Of a DNA stretch of 17,946 bases, positions 6,793-14,905 are shown one piece after another (the first letter of the stretch is position 1; every line of letters starts with the position of its first letter). Origin of the DNA: Acidobacteriota bacterium (GTDB lineage: Bacteria; Acidobacteriota; Blastocatellia; RBC074); the NCBI GenBank assembly GCA_013140935.1, contig JABFSD010001006.1, positions 1-17,946 of the forward strand, given 5' to 3'. The translations under genes and the position numbers were made by a program. The notes under the pieces were generated by a model that ran no database searches, had not been told where the DNA came from, and was given only the letters and a program-made list of their open reading frames with translations.

Positions 6793-7657
6793 TGGTTGAA
6801 CGGGTTAAAGTCGCGGGAATAAGTGTTACGGCGTCATTAAGGTTGACTGTCCCGTCGGTGATGACACGGGCGAACTGTCCGCACTGACCGTAAAGTCTGC
6901 GCGGTAATCGAATATCTACTTGTGTGAGCGAACGACAAGGGTTGCGTACCTCACTGATTTCCAGGCGAACCGCTCCGACTTGTAGTTGTGTTCCGAGGGG
7001 CAAGGAGTCTACGGGAAAGTTTGCCAGAAAGAGGTTGGCGCTAAACTGCTCCGCCGTTATATCAAAACCTTCGCGCACCAGTTCATCGAATACGTCTTGC
7101 GAGAACAAGCTGATTTGGCGGTCATGTTGCAAGCCAGCGTGAATGTCGCCTTCAACTCCAAAAGTTGCGATAAGTTTGAGTTGTTCGCGCGTTTGCTTAG
7201 GATCGCCTTTATGTGCGCCCGCATAAAGCCCCGAAATCGTTCCTTTGCGGTCTTGCATTAAATTGCCCACTTGCTTGCAAATCTCTCGATACCCAGCCTC
7301 TTCGACCGAAATCGTCATGCTGCCTGCCAGTTTGAATTCATGGGTGGCTTTAAACCAAGGGGATCTCACTGGCTGGCGGTACTTGATTTCATTCCACGGC
7401 ACCAAAAGAGGCTCCCACTGGAAGCGCCACATCGGAGGTTCAAGATAGATACCTGATTCCAATACATACAACCCCAGCGGTTCTGGGCCACGGCTACCGC
7501 TCTCAAGAAGATAGCCCTTCCACTTCGGGTGATCAGGTGCCTGCGCTGAGGCCGCGTGAAAATCTTTTTTCATTTTGCTCCAGCCGCTCATTCGGCAGGA
7601 AAAGCTGTTCATGAAAAAGACGAGCAACACAACTGCTAGCAAAACGAATAGAAGCAT
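6776..7657 (-). CDS. Membrane-anchored protein with C-terminal MOSC domain
   Basis: A 293-residue protein in two parts. Residues 2-16 are a strongly hydrophobic N-terminal anchor, followed by a soluble stretch (about 20-130) with SGWSKM, LYVLESGIYLEPPMWRFQWEPLLVPWNEI and other beta-rich segments; I do not recognise it firmly, though it recalls small bacterial PH-like domains. From about 138 a MOSC domain begins (GTISGLYAGAHKGDP, FGVEGDIHAG, QISLFS, then EISEVRNPC). Cys241 in NPC is the conserved MOSC cysteine, the site thought to carry sulfane sulfur in molybdenum-cofactor-related enzymes such as YiiM and mARC relatives. The start has a good Shine-Dalgarno (AGGAG, complement of 7666-7670). 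Met134 (ATG 7258) could be a relic start of a once separate MOSC gene. The gene begins 37 bases after the E1 gene stop and its end overlaps the selenoprotein start by 17 bases. Confidence 0.82.
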   Translation of the reverse strand: MLLFVLLAVVLLVFFMNSFSCRMSGWSKMKKDFHAASAQAPDHPKWKGYLLESGSRGPEPLGLYVLESGIYLEPPMWRFQWEPLLVPWNEIKYRQPVRSPWFKATHEFKLAGSMTISVEEAGYREICKQVGNLMQDRKGTISGLYAGAHKGDPKQTREQLKLIATFGVEGDIHAGLQHDRQISLFSQDVFDELVREGFDITAEQFSANLFLANFPVDSLPLGTQLQVGAVRLEISEVRNPCRSLTQVDIRLPRRLYGQCGQFARVITDGTVNLNDAVTLIPATLTRSTNGNLR

Positions 7658-7694
7658 CTATTTTGCTCCTGTGGCCAAAGACGAAAGCCATCTA

Positions 7695-9836
7695 CTAATA
7701 CGCCGCTATCGTTTCAATCGCGCGCAGCACATCTTCCGTCTGCGGCAACGTAGCGTCTTCGACATCCGGCGCATAGGCCACAAAGCTATCCAACGCAGCG
7801 ACACGCTTGACCGGTGCGTCGAGATGATCGAACAACTCATCGGCGATGCGCGCGGCGATCTCTGCGCCGTAACCCCACGATTGCCAGTCTTCATAAACGA
7901 CGATGACGCGATTGGTTTTCTTGACGCTCGCGGCAATCGCATTCCAGTCATAAGGATTCAACGAACGCAAATCAATGATCTCAACATCAATGCCTTGTTC
8001 GGCAGCTTGTCGGGCGGCGACGAAGGAACGTTGGACGAGTGCGCCGTAAGTGATGATCGTCAGGTCTTTGCCTTCGCGCACAGTTTTAGCCTTGCCGAAC
8101 GGAATCATGAAATTGTCGTCGGGATAAGCGCCTTTGTTATAAGTCTGACGATAAAGATGTTTGTGTTCGAGAAACAGCACCGGATCGTCGCAACGAATCG
8201 CCGTGCGCAAGAGTCCGTTCGCGTCGAGCGCCGTGGCGGGCATCACGACACGCCAGCCGGGAATTTGCGTGAAGGTCGAGACGCCCGATTGGCTGTGATA
8301 AATCGCGCCGCCTTTGAGATAGCCGCCGACGGGTACGCGCACGACCATCGGACATTTCCATCCGTTAAAGGTACGCCAACGCAGCAAGGCGATTTCGTTG
8401 CGCATCTGCATGAACGCGGGCCAGATGTAATCGAAAAACTGAATCTCAGCCACCGGCTTCAAGCCGCGCGCAGCCATCCCTAAAGAACGTCCGACGACGT
8501 TGGCTTCGGCGAGCGGCGTATTGAAGACGCGGTCGCTGCCGAATTCGCGTTGCAGGTTGGCGGTGACTTTGAATACGCCGCCTTTGCCTTTGACCTTGTT
8601 TAAGTATTCGGTGCGACTGGCGTCGGCTACGTCTTCGCCCAGGACGACGATGCGCGGATTGCGGCGCATCTCTTCGTGCATGACGCGGTTGACATGATCC
8701 ACGATGGTGCCTTCGCCTGCGGTCGTCGGCGCGGTGGCTTCGGTGTCAAACGCCGATGAAGTCGGATCAATGTCTTCTGAATAGATGAACAGCTTCGCCG
8801 AGTTTTTATCGGGTTGCGGAATCTTGAGCGCACGGTCGGCGGCTTCGCTGACTTCGTGGTCAACGGCATTGCGCAAGGCGAGCAGTTCGTTGGCGGTCGC
8901 TGCGCCGGAATCGAGCAAAAAACTTTCGAGCCGTTTGATCGGGTCGCGCTCTTGGTCGAGGCGCAATTCTTCGGCAGGGCGATAGTGCGATTCATCGTCA
9001 GAGAGCGAGTGCGAATAAGGACGAATCACGTGCGCGTGTACGAGCGCCGGGCCGCGACGCGCGCGACAATAGGCGACGGCTTCGCGCAGCGTGTCGTAAC
9101 TTTCCAGCAAGTCCGTGCCGTCGCATTCAGCGATGTAAAGATCGGGGAAGTTGCGTACGAGTTGCGAGATGCTGCCGCCGGCGGTTTGCACTTCGGTCGG
9201 CGTCGAGATCGCGTAACCGTTGTCTTCGATCAAATACAACAGCGGCAGCTTCAGGTTGCAGGCCGTGTTGAGCGATTCCCAAAACTCGCCTTCGCTGGTC
9301 GAGCCATCGCCGCCTGAGACATAAACGATTTCGTCCTGTTTGAATTCGTCGGCGCGGTCGCTGATTTCCTTGATAAGCGAATAGCGATAGCCCGCTTCGG
9401 CGGTGCCCGTGGCTTGCAGGAACTGCATGCCGGTGCAGGAAGAGCGTCCGATCAAGTGCAAGTCACGAGCGCTCCAATGTGATGGCATCTGGCGCGCGCC
9501 CGAAATCTTGTCATCGCGCGCGGCGACCGACGACAACAGTTGCTGATAGGCGTCCAGGCCAAAATGCGTCGCCAGCGCGCGGTCACGATAATAAAGATAA
9601 AACCAGTCGTAACCCGGCTTGAGCAACAGTCCGGCGGCGACCGTCACGGCTTCGTGTCCGGCGCTGCTGATCTGGAAGAAAATCAGATTCTTCTTTTTGA
9701 GTTGGATTTCCTGATCGTCAATGCGCCGCGACGTATACATCGTGCGATAGGCGCTGACCAAGGTGGCGGCGTCGAGCGTAACGCGACGGTCAAGACGATG
9801 TTCAACGCGATGTTCAGGGGAAATCGGTTTCGCCAT
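7695..9836 (-). CDS. Fused alpha-beta E1 component of a thiamine-dependent 2-oxoacid dehydrogenase (branched-chain type)
   Basis: A 713-residue single chain joining the E1-alpha and E1-beta subunits of a 2-oxoacid dehydrogenase, which decarboxylates a 2-oxoacid with thiamine diphosphate and passes the acyl group to the lipoyl arm of E2. The alpha half (about 28-330) has the substrate-side [11 protein letters not shown] and QMPSHW motifs and the thiamine-binding motif, from G176-D177-G178 to N206 (LIEDN). A linker of about 50 residues follows. The beta half (about 375-705) has [41 protein letters not shown] and a transketolase C-terminal domain. Similar fused chains are usually annotated as 2-oxoisovalerate or pyruvate dehydrogenase E1; branched-chain substrates are my best guess. 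I start at ATG 9836 because AAGGAAC lies just upstream; an in-frame TTG at 9857 is less likely. E2 and E3 genes are not in the window. It is the first gene of the minus-strand run. Confidence 0.9.
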   Translation of the reverse strand: MAKPISPEHRVEHRLDRRVTLDAATLVSAYRTMYTSRRIDDQEIQLKKKNLIFFQISSAGHEAVTVAAGLLLKPGYDWFYLYYRDRALATHFGLDAYQQLLSSVAARDDKISGARQMPSHWSARDLHLIGRSSCTGMQFLQATGTAEAGYRYSLIKEISDRADEFKQDEIVYVSGGDGSTSEGEFWESLNTACNLKLPLLYLIEDNGYAISTPTEVQTAGGSISQLVRNFPDLYIAECDGTDLLESYDTLREAVAYCRARRGPALVHAHVIRPYSHSLSDDESHYRPAEELRLDQERDPIKRLESFLLDSGAATANELLALRNAVDHEVSEAADRALKIPQPDKNSAKLFIYSEDIDPTSSAFDTEATAPTTAGEGTIVDHVNRVMHEEMRRNPRIVVLGEDVADASRTEYLNKVKGKGGVFKVTANLQREFGSDRVFNTPLAEANVVGRSLGMAARGLKPVAEIQFFDYIWPAFMQMRNEIALLRWRTFNGWKCPMVVRVPVGGYLKGGAIYHSQSGVSTFTQIPGWRVVMPATALDANGLLRTAIRCDDPVLFLEHKHLYRQTYNKGAYPDDNFMIPFGKAKTVREGKDLTIITYGALVQRSFVAARQAAEQGIDVEIIDLRSLNPYDWNAIAASVKKTNRVIVVYEDWQSWGYGAEIAARIADELFDHLDAPVKRVAALDSFVAYAPDVEDATLPQTEDVLRAIETIAAY

Positions 9837-10040
9837 AAGCGTTCCTTTTTCTATCAAAAGAATATCAATACAGCCTTAATACAGATGATGGGAGGAGCTA
9901 TGAATTAAGCCGCAGTCTACGAATGGCTCAGTTATTGTGCAAGCCGAAGCGGGTGTGCGAAGATGCGTTTGGTTTGACCGACCTGAACGGTTGCCGAAAG
10001 GCTTTTTCATCAGTGTTCAACCCCCTAAACGAGACCTAGC

Positions 10041-10047
10041 GAAGGAG
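10041..10047 (+). promoter_or_regulatory. Strong ribosome binding site of the dehydratase gene
   Basis: GAAGGAG lies 7 bases before ATG 10055 and fixes that start. Many other genes in this window lack such a site. Confidence 0.8.
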
Positions 10048-10054
10048 CAGTCCG

Positions 10055-10333
10055 ATGAAACTCAATGACTTCCAGATTGACCAGCAACTGGACAGCCTAG
10101 AAGGCTGGCGGCGCGACGGCGAACAGATTTACCGCGAGTATCATTTCGAGAATTTCAAAATCGCGTTGGCATTCATCAACCGCGTCGCCGACGTGGCCGA
10201 GTGGATGAATCATCATCCCGACATCTTGCTGCATAGTTACAGCAAAGTGCGCCTGACCGTGACTACGCACGACACGGGCGGACTCACGAAGAAAGATTTC
10301 GATCTGGCGAAACAGGTGAATCAGTTGGCTTAA
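10055..10333 (+). CDS. phhB: Pterin-4a-carbinolamine dehydratase
   Basis: A 92-residue cytoplasmic enzyme that dehydrates 4a-hydroxytetrahydrobiopterin to the quinonoid dihydropterin, recycling the pterin cofactor of aromatic amino-acid hydroxylases. The active-site signature is intact: E49-W-M-N-H53-H54-P55, then Y62-S-K-V, T70-T-H72, and GLTKKDFDLA. H53, H54 and H72 correspond to the catalytic histidines of the animal protein DCoH. Length is normal for the bacterial family (about 90-115). No phenylalanine hydroxylase gene is in the window, so its substrate source is unknown; many bacteria carry such orphan copies, some linked to molybdopterin metabolism. The DUF2721 gene follows after 40 bases on the same strand. 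Confidence 0.92.
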   Translation: MKLNDFQIDQQLDSLEGWRRDGEQIYREYHFENFKIALAFINRVADVAEWMNHHPDILLHSYSKVRLTVTTHDTGGLTKKDFDLAKQVNQLA

Positions 10334-10373
10334 GCCACGGGCGTAGACGAGCAAGGAGTAAAACGCGGCGACG

Positions 10374-10958
10374 ATGCCAGACGTAAGCAATCCGCAAAGC
10401 ATATTGGGCGCGATGATCGTGCCCGCCGTTTTGATCTCAGCCTGCGGCACGTTGATCGTTTCGACTTCGATGCGGCTGGCGCGCATCGTTGACCGTGTGC
10501 GCGTGTTGAGCCAGGAAATCGAAGCTCTCTCGACCGACGAAGCTACGGTGGATTTCATCGAAGATCGCGTGGCCGAATTTGAACGGCAACTCTCCATTCA
10601 CACACGGCGCGGACGGCTGATTCAACGTTCGCTCACCAGCTTTTATCTTTCGTTGGGTTTGTTCGTAGCTTCGACCGTGACGCTGGCGCTGGTTTCGCTC
10701 GTCCATCGGTGGGAATGGCTGCCGTTGGTATTGGGCATTGCGGGGACGGTCTTTCTTTTTTACAGCAGTGTGTTGTTGATTGCCGAAACGCGACTGGCGC
10801 TACGTTCGGTGAATTACGAAATGGCATTCACGATGAAGCTGCGTGCAAAGTATCAGGAGCGGCGGCGCGCGGCGGCGGATCTGACAAATGAAGTCGTGCC
10901 TGTTGTCACACAAACTTCCTCGCTCGGTAAAATCACCAGGAAACTCGGAATCGGCTAA
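10374..10958 (+). CDS. DUF2721 membrane protein
   Basis: A 194-residue membrane protein matching the DUF2721 family. The family stretch is at 11-45 (LGAMIVPAVLISACGTLIVSTSMRL, then ARIVDRVRVL). Membrane segments are at about 12-32, 84-106 and 112-136. The central part, about 35-82, is charged and helical, and may be a coiled coil. The C-terminus is basic and probably cytoplasmic. Function is unknown for the family. AAGGAG at 10353-10358 lies 15 bases before the chosen ATG, longer than ideal; no better in-frame start is seen. The RNase HI-like gene follows 9 bases after its stop. Confidence 0.85.
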   Translation: MPDVSNPQSILGAMIVPAVLISACGTLIVSTSMRLARIVDRVRVLSQEIEALSTDEATVDFIEDRVAEFERQLSIHTRRGRLIQRSLTSFYLSLGLFVASTVTLALVSLVHRWEWLPLVLGIAGTVFLFYSSVLLIAETRLALRSVNYEMAFTMKLRAKYQERRRAAADLTNEVVPVVTQTSSLGKITRKLGIG

Positions 10959-10967
10959 CGCGATCTT

Positions 10968-11408
10968 ATGAAACAAGTGCAGATCGTTTGTGACGGCAGC
11001 AGTTTAGGCAACGGCGGCAGAGCGCCGCGCGCCGGAGCCGTCGCCATTCTCGAACACAACGGCAATCAAAAAATCGTAGGCGAATTCCTGGGCGACGCTA
11101 CCAATCAACAAGCCGAAATCATCGCCGCCTGCCTCGGCCTCGAAGCTCTCAATCAACCCTGTCAGGCCGAAGTCGTTTCCGATTCGCAATACGTGGTGAA
11201 AACTATGAACAAGCTCTTCAAGCGCAAAACCAATCACGAGTTCTGGTCGCGTTTGGATAAAGCCGCGCAAGGCCATCGCGTCACCTGGACGTGGACGCGC
11301 GGCCACGCGGGCCATCCGATTCAGGAAAAATGTGATGAAGCGGCGCGCTTGATTGCGACAACAGGTGAAGTGGATGAAGAGAAGCTGGCAGAAATTTTGG
11401 CAGCTTAA
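10968..11408 (+). CDS. rnhA: Ribonuclease HI-family protein
   Basis: A 146-residue RNase H-fold protein expected to cleave the RNA strand of RNA-DNA hybrids with Mg2+ or Mn2+. The four acidic catalytic residues are present: D9 in VCDGSS, E50 in NQQAEI, D72 in VSDSQYV and D123 in CDEAAR. H113 in RGHAGHP is at the place of the flexible-loop histidine. The loop after the first strand reads GNGG where classical RNase HI has GNPG. Length is close to E. coli RnhA (155). No ribosome binding site is clear. It ends 10 bases before the convergent hicA gene, with no terminator hairpin in the gap. The gene symbol reflects family membership rather than proven orthology. Confidence 0.88.
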   Translation: MKQVQIVCDGSSLGNGGRAPRAGAVAILEHNGNQKIVGEFLGDATNQQAEIIAACLGLEALNQPCQAEVVSDSQYVVKTMNKLFKRKTNHEFWSRLDKAAQGHRVTWTWTRGHAGHPIQEKCDEAARLIATTGEVDEEKLAEILAA

Positions 11409-11418
11409 CCAACCGAAT

Positions 11419-11649
11419 TCAGAGATAACCGATAAACTCATCAACCGTCATATCCGCTTGCGCAATAATGCCGAGTAAGGTTCCGCGCTTGAGGTCTTTG
11501 TTGTGATAAGGAACAACTACCAACAGGCTGTCGTCGTCATGGTGCTTGAAGTAATAGTGGCTGCCGCGTACGTGGTCTTGATAAAAGCCTGCCCGTTTCA
11601 ATGCCTGCATCACTTTCTTCGGCTTCAGTGAAGGAAGGCGTTCGTTCAT
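11419..11649 (-). CDS. hicA: HicA-family mRNA interferase toxin
   Basis: A 76-residue HicA toxin, a small double-stranded RNA-binding-fold ribonuclease that cuts mRNA independently of the ribosome. The core pattern is clear: PKKVMQALKRAGF, then V-R-G-S-H31 with the catalytic histidine, YYFKH, VVVPYHNKDLKRGTL and the closing LGIIAQADMTVDEFIGYL. Its ATG overlaps the stop of the antitoxin gene by 4 bases (ATGA at 11649-11646), so the two are translationally coupled. Here the antitoxin gene comes first. Confidence 0.92.
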   Translation of the reverse strand: MNERLPSLKPKKVMQALKRAGFYQDHVRGSHYYFKHHDDDSLLVVVPYHNKDLKRGTLLGIIAQADMTVDEFIGYL

Positions 11650-11969
11650 GCGGCAGCCATGACCTTTATCTCAATTTGTTCTGTGCGAACACGGCTCTTC
11701 TTTTCGGGGAGCGGCTGCCCATGTTTCATCAAAACTTCGAGATAGCCTGTGATCGCTTCGCGCGCCATTTCGCGCGCCTCTCGTAACGTATCGCCTTCCG
11801 TCACCAAGCCGGGCAACACTGGGCAGGTGACCGTATAACCGCCTTCTTCCGCAGGTGTGAAAACCACTGTGAAGTTGTAGTTGGAAACTAGCAAAGATTC
11901 TTCCGGCTTCCTTTTGGCAGATGTTTTATGGTGTGTTTGTGCGATTCCGTTCGTTGTCGTGCTGCTCAT
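11646..11969 (-). CDS. hicB: HicB-family antitoxin
   Basis: A 107-residue HicB antitoxin, expected to bind and block HicA through its partial RNase H fold. The domain covers about 29-95: NFTVVFTPAEEGGYTVTCPVLPGLVTEGDTLREAREMAREAI, then LEVLMKHGQPLPE. An N-terminal extension of about 28 polar residues is unusual. There is no obvious C-terminal ribbon-helix-helix or helix-turn-helix domain, so autoregulation by DNA binding is uncertain. The start is secure: GGAGG (complement of 11978-11982) lies 8 bases before ATG 11969. It follows the phosphoesterase gene by 24 bases and overlaps hicA by 4. Confidence 0.9.
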   Translation of the reverse strand: MSSTTTNGIAQTHHKTSAKRKPEESLLVSNYNFTVVFTPAEEGGYTVTCPVLPGLVTEGDTLREAREMAREAITGYLEVLMKHGQPLPEKKSRVRTEQIEIKVMAAA

Positions 11970-11993
11970 TTTGCTTGCCTCCGGGTTTCAACG

Positions 11994-12725
11994 TTACGAC
12001 CAAAGCGTTTTGCGCAACCAGCTTTTCGCCGAGTTTTCGTCATCGTTCTCTTCGCGCACGCTGAAGACCTGACGCGAAGGCATTTCGATAGCCGACAGCA
12101 CGCCCGTGAGATAAGCGCCCGTATCAATCCCGATAACGTGATCGCGCAGCCAAACTTTTTCGCGTTCGCCGAACAGCATCCCCGTAATCGTGTGGCCGAA
12201 GATCACCGTCTTGCCGGTGTATTCCGCAAAGAAATGGCGACTCCGCGACCAGAGCAACGAAGGGTGTTCAGGCGAAACCTCAGGGTGCAGGAACTGGCCT
12301 TCTTCGTCTTCGATCAAACCAGCGTGAACATAAATGGCGTGATCGTCTTCGTACCAGGTCGGCAGGTGATAGAGAAATTCGTAATGCTCTTCGGGAATGT
12401 TGAGGTTGCCTTCTTCGTCCAGATAGCTTTGCAAGGTCTCAATGCCGCCGTTGATGTACCACAACTCGACATCTTCTCCGCTGGGCTGGGCGAGTGCGTT
12501 GATCATCATGGCTTCGTGATTGCCGCGCAACACGACGACGTGGTCGGGCTGGGCGGCTTTGAGTTCCATGGCTTTGGCAACGACGGCGCTCGAATTTTCT
12601 CCGCGATCAACGAGATCGCCAATTAAAATCAGGCGGTCTGTGCCGGGGGAGTAATCCATCTCTTCCAGCAATCGAATGAATAGATCGTATTTTCCGTGGA
12701 TGTCGCCAACGATCAGCGTTCTCAT
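11994..12725 (-). CDS. PPP-family metallophosphoesterase (serine/threonine phosphatase or ApaH-like)
   Basis: A 243-residue dimetal phosphoesterase. The PPP signature motifs are complete: G7-D8-I9-H10-G11, G36-D37-L-V-D40-R41-G42 and R67-G68-N69-H70-E71, followed by the metal-binding histidines in VHAG and FGHT. Bacterial members act as protein phosphatases (PrpA, PphA) or split diadenosine polyphosphates; sequence does not decide between them. I start at ATG 12725, directly before the GDIHG strand. The longer frame from 12785 adds 20 residues that are not part of the fold and would lie over the promoter of the divergent pgsA-like gene. No Shine-Dalgarno is visible. hicB and hicA follow closely on the same strand. 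Confidence 0.88.
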   Translation of the reverse strand: MRTLIVGDIHGKYDLFIRLLEEMDYSPGTDRLILIGDLVDRGENSSAVVAKAMELKAAQPDHVVVLRGNHEAMMINALAQPSGEDVELWYINGGIETLQSYLDEEGNLNIPEEHYEFLYHLPTWYEDDHAIYVHAGLIEDEEGQFLHPEVSPEHPSLLWSRSRHFFAEYTGKTVIFGHTITGMLFGEREKVWLRDHVIGIDTGAYLTGVLSAIEMPSRQVFSVREENDDENSAKSWLRKTLWS

Positions 12726-12751
12726 AGCGCGGGCATTATGCGCAAAACGTT

Positions 12752-12779
12752 TTGAAAAGAGAACCACAAAAGTTAAGAT
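12752..12779 (+). promoter_or_regulatory. Putative sigma-70 promoter for the pgsA-like gene
   Basis: TTGAAA (12752-12757), a 16-base spacer, and TAAGAT (12774-12779) match the consensus at 5 of 6 and 4 of 6 positions. Transcription would begin about 60 bases before ATG 12847. It lies in the short divergent region shared with the phosphoesterase gene. Confidence 0.45.
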
Positions 12780-12846
12780 GCTCAACGAGTTACCTTTTCA
12801 TGTAGTTTTTCATCCTCTTTCGATACAGCTTCAACACCACTGAGCA

Positions 12847-13419
12847 ATGTCATCGGTTTTCACGCTCGCCAACCTGCTGACCATCCTTCGCTTGCTGCTG
12901 GTACCCGTTTTTGTGATGGCAGTTTATTACCAGTATTTTGGCTGGGCATTGGCGATTTTCGTGACGGCGGCGATCACCGACGGGCTGGATGGATTCGTCG
13001 CGCGCTACTTCAACCAAAAGACCGAACTCGGCGCGATTCTAGATCCGATGGCAGACAAGCTGTTGCTCGTAACGGCGTTCGTCATCTTGACGCTGCACGG
13101 TTTCACCTTGACCAGCCCGCTGCCGTTTTGGGTTACGGTCGCAGCGATCAGCCGCGACGTATTCATCGTGTTGGGCGCGCTCGTCATCAACGTATCAACC
13201 GGCTTCAGCAACTTTCGCCCGTCATGGCCGGGCAAGCTCAACACCTTCGTAGAGTTTTTTATGATCGTCCTGTTTCTGGCGACGAATGCTTTTCGCTGGC
13301 CGGAAAAATATCTGTTTCCCGCGTTCATCATCACGTTTGGGATGTGCGTATTTTCAGGGATTCACTACGTCTTTCACGTCAACCGCCTCATGAATGAAGC
13401 GCCGCAAGCAAAGGACTAA
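12847..13419 (+). CDS. pgsA: CDP-alcohol phosphatidyltransferase, PgsA-like
   Basis: A 190-residue inner-membrane enzyme that most likely makes phosphatidylglycerol phosphate from CDP-diacylglycerol and glycerol 3-phosphate. The CDP-alcohol phosphatidyltransferase motif is complete: D48-G49-x2-A52-R53-x8-G62-x3-D66-x3-D70, with the additional D45 before it. The N-terminus (FTLANLLTILRLLLVPVF) and length fit PgsA. Membrane segments are at about 10-28, 32-45, 72-88, 95-118, 135-150 and 160-178. The acceptor could in principle be another alcohol, but PgsA is the closest match by pattern. The AI-2E/PerM-family gene starts 3 bases after its stop codon, so the two form an operon. Confidence 0.86.
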   Translation: MSSVFTLANLLTILRLLLVPVFVMAVYYQYFGWALAIFVTAAITDGLDGFVARYFNQKTELGAILDPMADKLLLVTAFVILTLHGFTLTSPLPFWVTVAAISRDVFIVLGALVINVSTGFSNFRPSWPGKLNTFVEFFMIVLFLATNAFRWPEKYLFPAFIITFGMCVFSGIHYVFHVNRLMNEAPQAKD

Positions 13420-13422
13420 GCT

Positions 13423-14727
13423 GTGAAATTTGGTTCGCCACAAAATCCACTGGCACCGCGTCCTCCTTATGACCCGCCTTACGACTCGCCTTACGGATGG
13501 ATGCGCTGGCTGCCCGCCGTCGTGTTGGGTTTGCTTGCGCTCGCGGGGCTGATCATTGCCGGCAACGTCGTATTGATTCCGCTGTTGAGTTCACTGGCGT
13601 TGTCTTATTTGCTGAATCCGGTCGTTATCTGGTTTGAAAAACGTGGCTGGAATCGCGCGTCAGCCGTGTTGCTTACGCTCACTGCCGCGATGTTATTCCT
13701 CATCCTCGTGCTGCTGTTCGTCGTCCCTAACCTGTGGGAACAAATCACCGTTTCGATTCAGCACGCGAAAGAATTATTTACCGAACAGCGCGCCAATCAA
13801 TTCATCACGAAGCTGAAACAGGTTAATCCTCGTCTGGCAACGGGGCTGCAAGCCGCCTTTGACATGGCGCGCAAACAGATTCCGCAAATGAGTCTGGGTT
13901 GGTTGCAAGGCGGACTGACACAAATCGTCACGTTCACGTCTTCGTTGCTAGATTTATTGCTGATTCCGTTTTTCGTCTATTACCTGCTGGCCGATTACCG
14001 CGTCATGATGTCGCACCTTGAAAGGCTCGTTCCGCCGCGCTTTCGCACAACCGCGGGAACACTGATTCATCAGATTAGCGACGTGCTTTCGACTTACGTG
14101 CGCAGCCAGTTGCTCATCGGTTTCGTGATGGGGGCTTTATACGCAGCGGGATTTGCCATTTTACGTGTACCCATGGCCATGACGTTGGGGCTGTTATCCG
14201 GCCTACTGAATTTCATCCCGTACTTGGGCACGTTAATCGGTTTCGTTTTATCCATCGCCTTTCTCGCGTTGGACGGAGCCGGTTTCGCGCGCATCGGCGG
14301 CGTGTTGATCGTCTTCGCCATCGTGCAAAGCGTAGAGGGTTATTACCTCACACCTAAGCTGTTGGGTAACAAACTCAACCTGCATCCGCTCTGGGTCATC
14401 ATCGGCCTGGTCATCGGCGGTAATCTGTTCGGACTGATTGGGATCATCCTCGCTGTCCCCTTCATCGCCATCGCACAGGTCTTGCTCGGCTTTCTGGAAG
14501 AAATTTATCAAGAGTCACAATTTTACCGCCGCGCGCGTACCGAATTGCTCACCGGCAGCGGCAATCCGGTCAATCTCGGTTCATTCGATACGGCTTTAGC
14601 CAGCGAACCGCTGATTACGCCAGCCTCTGCCACAGGCAAGGCTCCCCGGTTGATTATCACGACCAGCGAAATCGAATCCCGCCTGCGCGATTCATCGGAA
14701 AACAATGATCCGGCTGAAAATCTTTAA
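13423..14727 (+). CDS. AI-2E/PerM-family membrane transporter
   Basis: A 434-residue polytopic protein of the AI-2E transporter (PerM, formerly UPF0118) family. It starts with GTG, supported by AAGGA seven bases upstream. A proline- and tyrosine-rich N-terminus (PYDPPYDSPYG) precedes paired helices at about 30-75 and further helices near 80-102, 168-192, 225-248, 252-275, 282-305 and 320-362. Family marks are LIPLLSSLALSYLLNPVV, FFVYYLLADY, GLLSGLLNFIPYLGTLIG and GLIGIILAVPFIAI. The last 55 residues are a polar tail of low complexity. Members export autoinducer-2 or act as ion antiporters; the substrate here is unknown. It lies 3 bases after the pgsA-like gene. Confidence 0.88.
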   Translation: MKFGSPQNPLAPRPPYDPPYDSPYGWMRWLPAVVLGLLALAGLIIAGNVVLIPLLSSLALSYLLNPVVIWFEKRGWNRASAVLLTLTAAMLFLILVLLFVVPNLWEQITVSIQHAKELFTEQRANQFITKLKQVNPRLATGLQAAFDMARKQIPQMSLGWLQGGLTQIVTFTSSLLDLLLIPFFVYYLLADYRVMMSHLERLVPPRFRTTAGTLIHQISDVLSTYVRSQLLIGFVMGALYAAGFAILRVPMAMTLGLLSGLLNFIPYLGTLIGFVLSIAFLALDGAGFARIGGVLIVFAIVQSVEGYYLTPKLLGNKLNLHPLWVIIGLVIGGNLFGLIGIILAVPFIAIAQVLLGFLEEIYQESQFYRRARTELLTGSGNPVNLGSFDTALASEPLITPASATGKAPRLIITTSEIESRLRDSSENNDPAENL

Positions 14728-14736
14728 TCAAAATCG

Positions 14737-14765
14737 TTGACAGCAACGCACTCAACTTTTATACT
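14737..14765 (+). promoter_or_regulatory. Near-consensus sigma-70 promoter of the dnaK cluster
   Basis: TTGACA (14737-14742, perfect), a 17-base spacer, and TATACT (14760-14765, 5 of 6) lie just after the stop of the AI-2E-family gene. Transcription would begin near 14772, leaving a leader of about 135 bases. I saw no CIRCE element (TTAGCACTC-N9-GAGTGCTAA), the operator of the HrcA repressor. A short hairpin, GCCTG-CTTT-CAGGC (14768-14781), sits at or just before the predicted transcript start. Confidence 0.75.
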
Positions 14766-14905
14766 GCGCCTGCTTTCAGGCAGCATAAGGCCAGAAAGCA
14801 CTAACACTTATCGTAAGTACTAAAATAATTGAAGTTAAGGACTCAAGGGCAAACTAACTCACGATTTGCCACCCAAAGAAGTTTTAAGACTGTGACGGAG
14901 GAACT

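Noticed and set aside
9891..9908. GGAGGAG followed by ATG AAT TAA, a two-codon open frame with a strong ribosome site
   Set aside because: Too short to call as a leader peptide, no attenuator-like pairing seen nearby, and AG-rich stretches arise by chance.
8500..9908. Several plus-strand frames of 65-167 codons opposite the E1 gene
   Set aside because: Antisense shadows of a clearly conserved protein; they carry no family motif or ribosome site.
14798..14822. CIRCE operator upstream of dnaK
   Set aside because: The stretch around GCACTAACACTTATCGTAAG is only partly symmetric (5-base arms) and does not match the conserved CIRCE arms.
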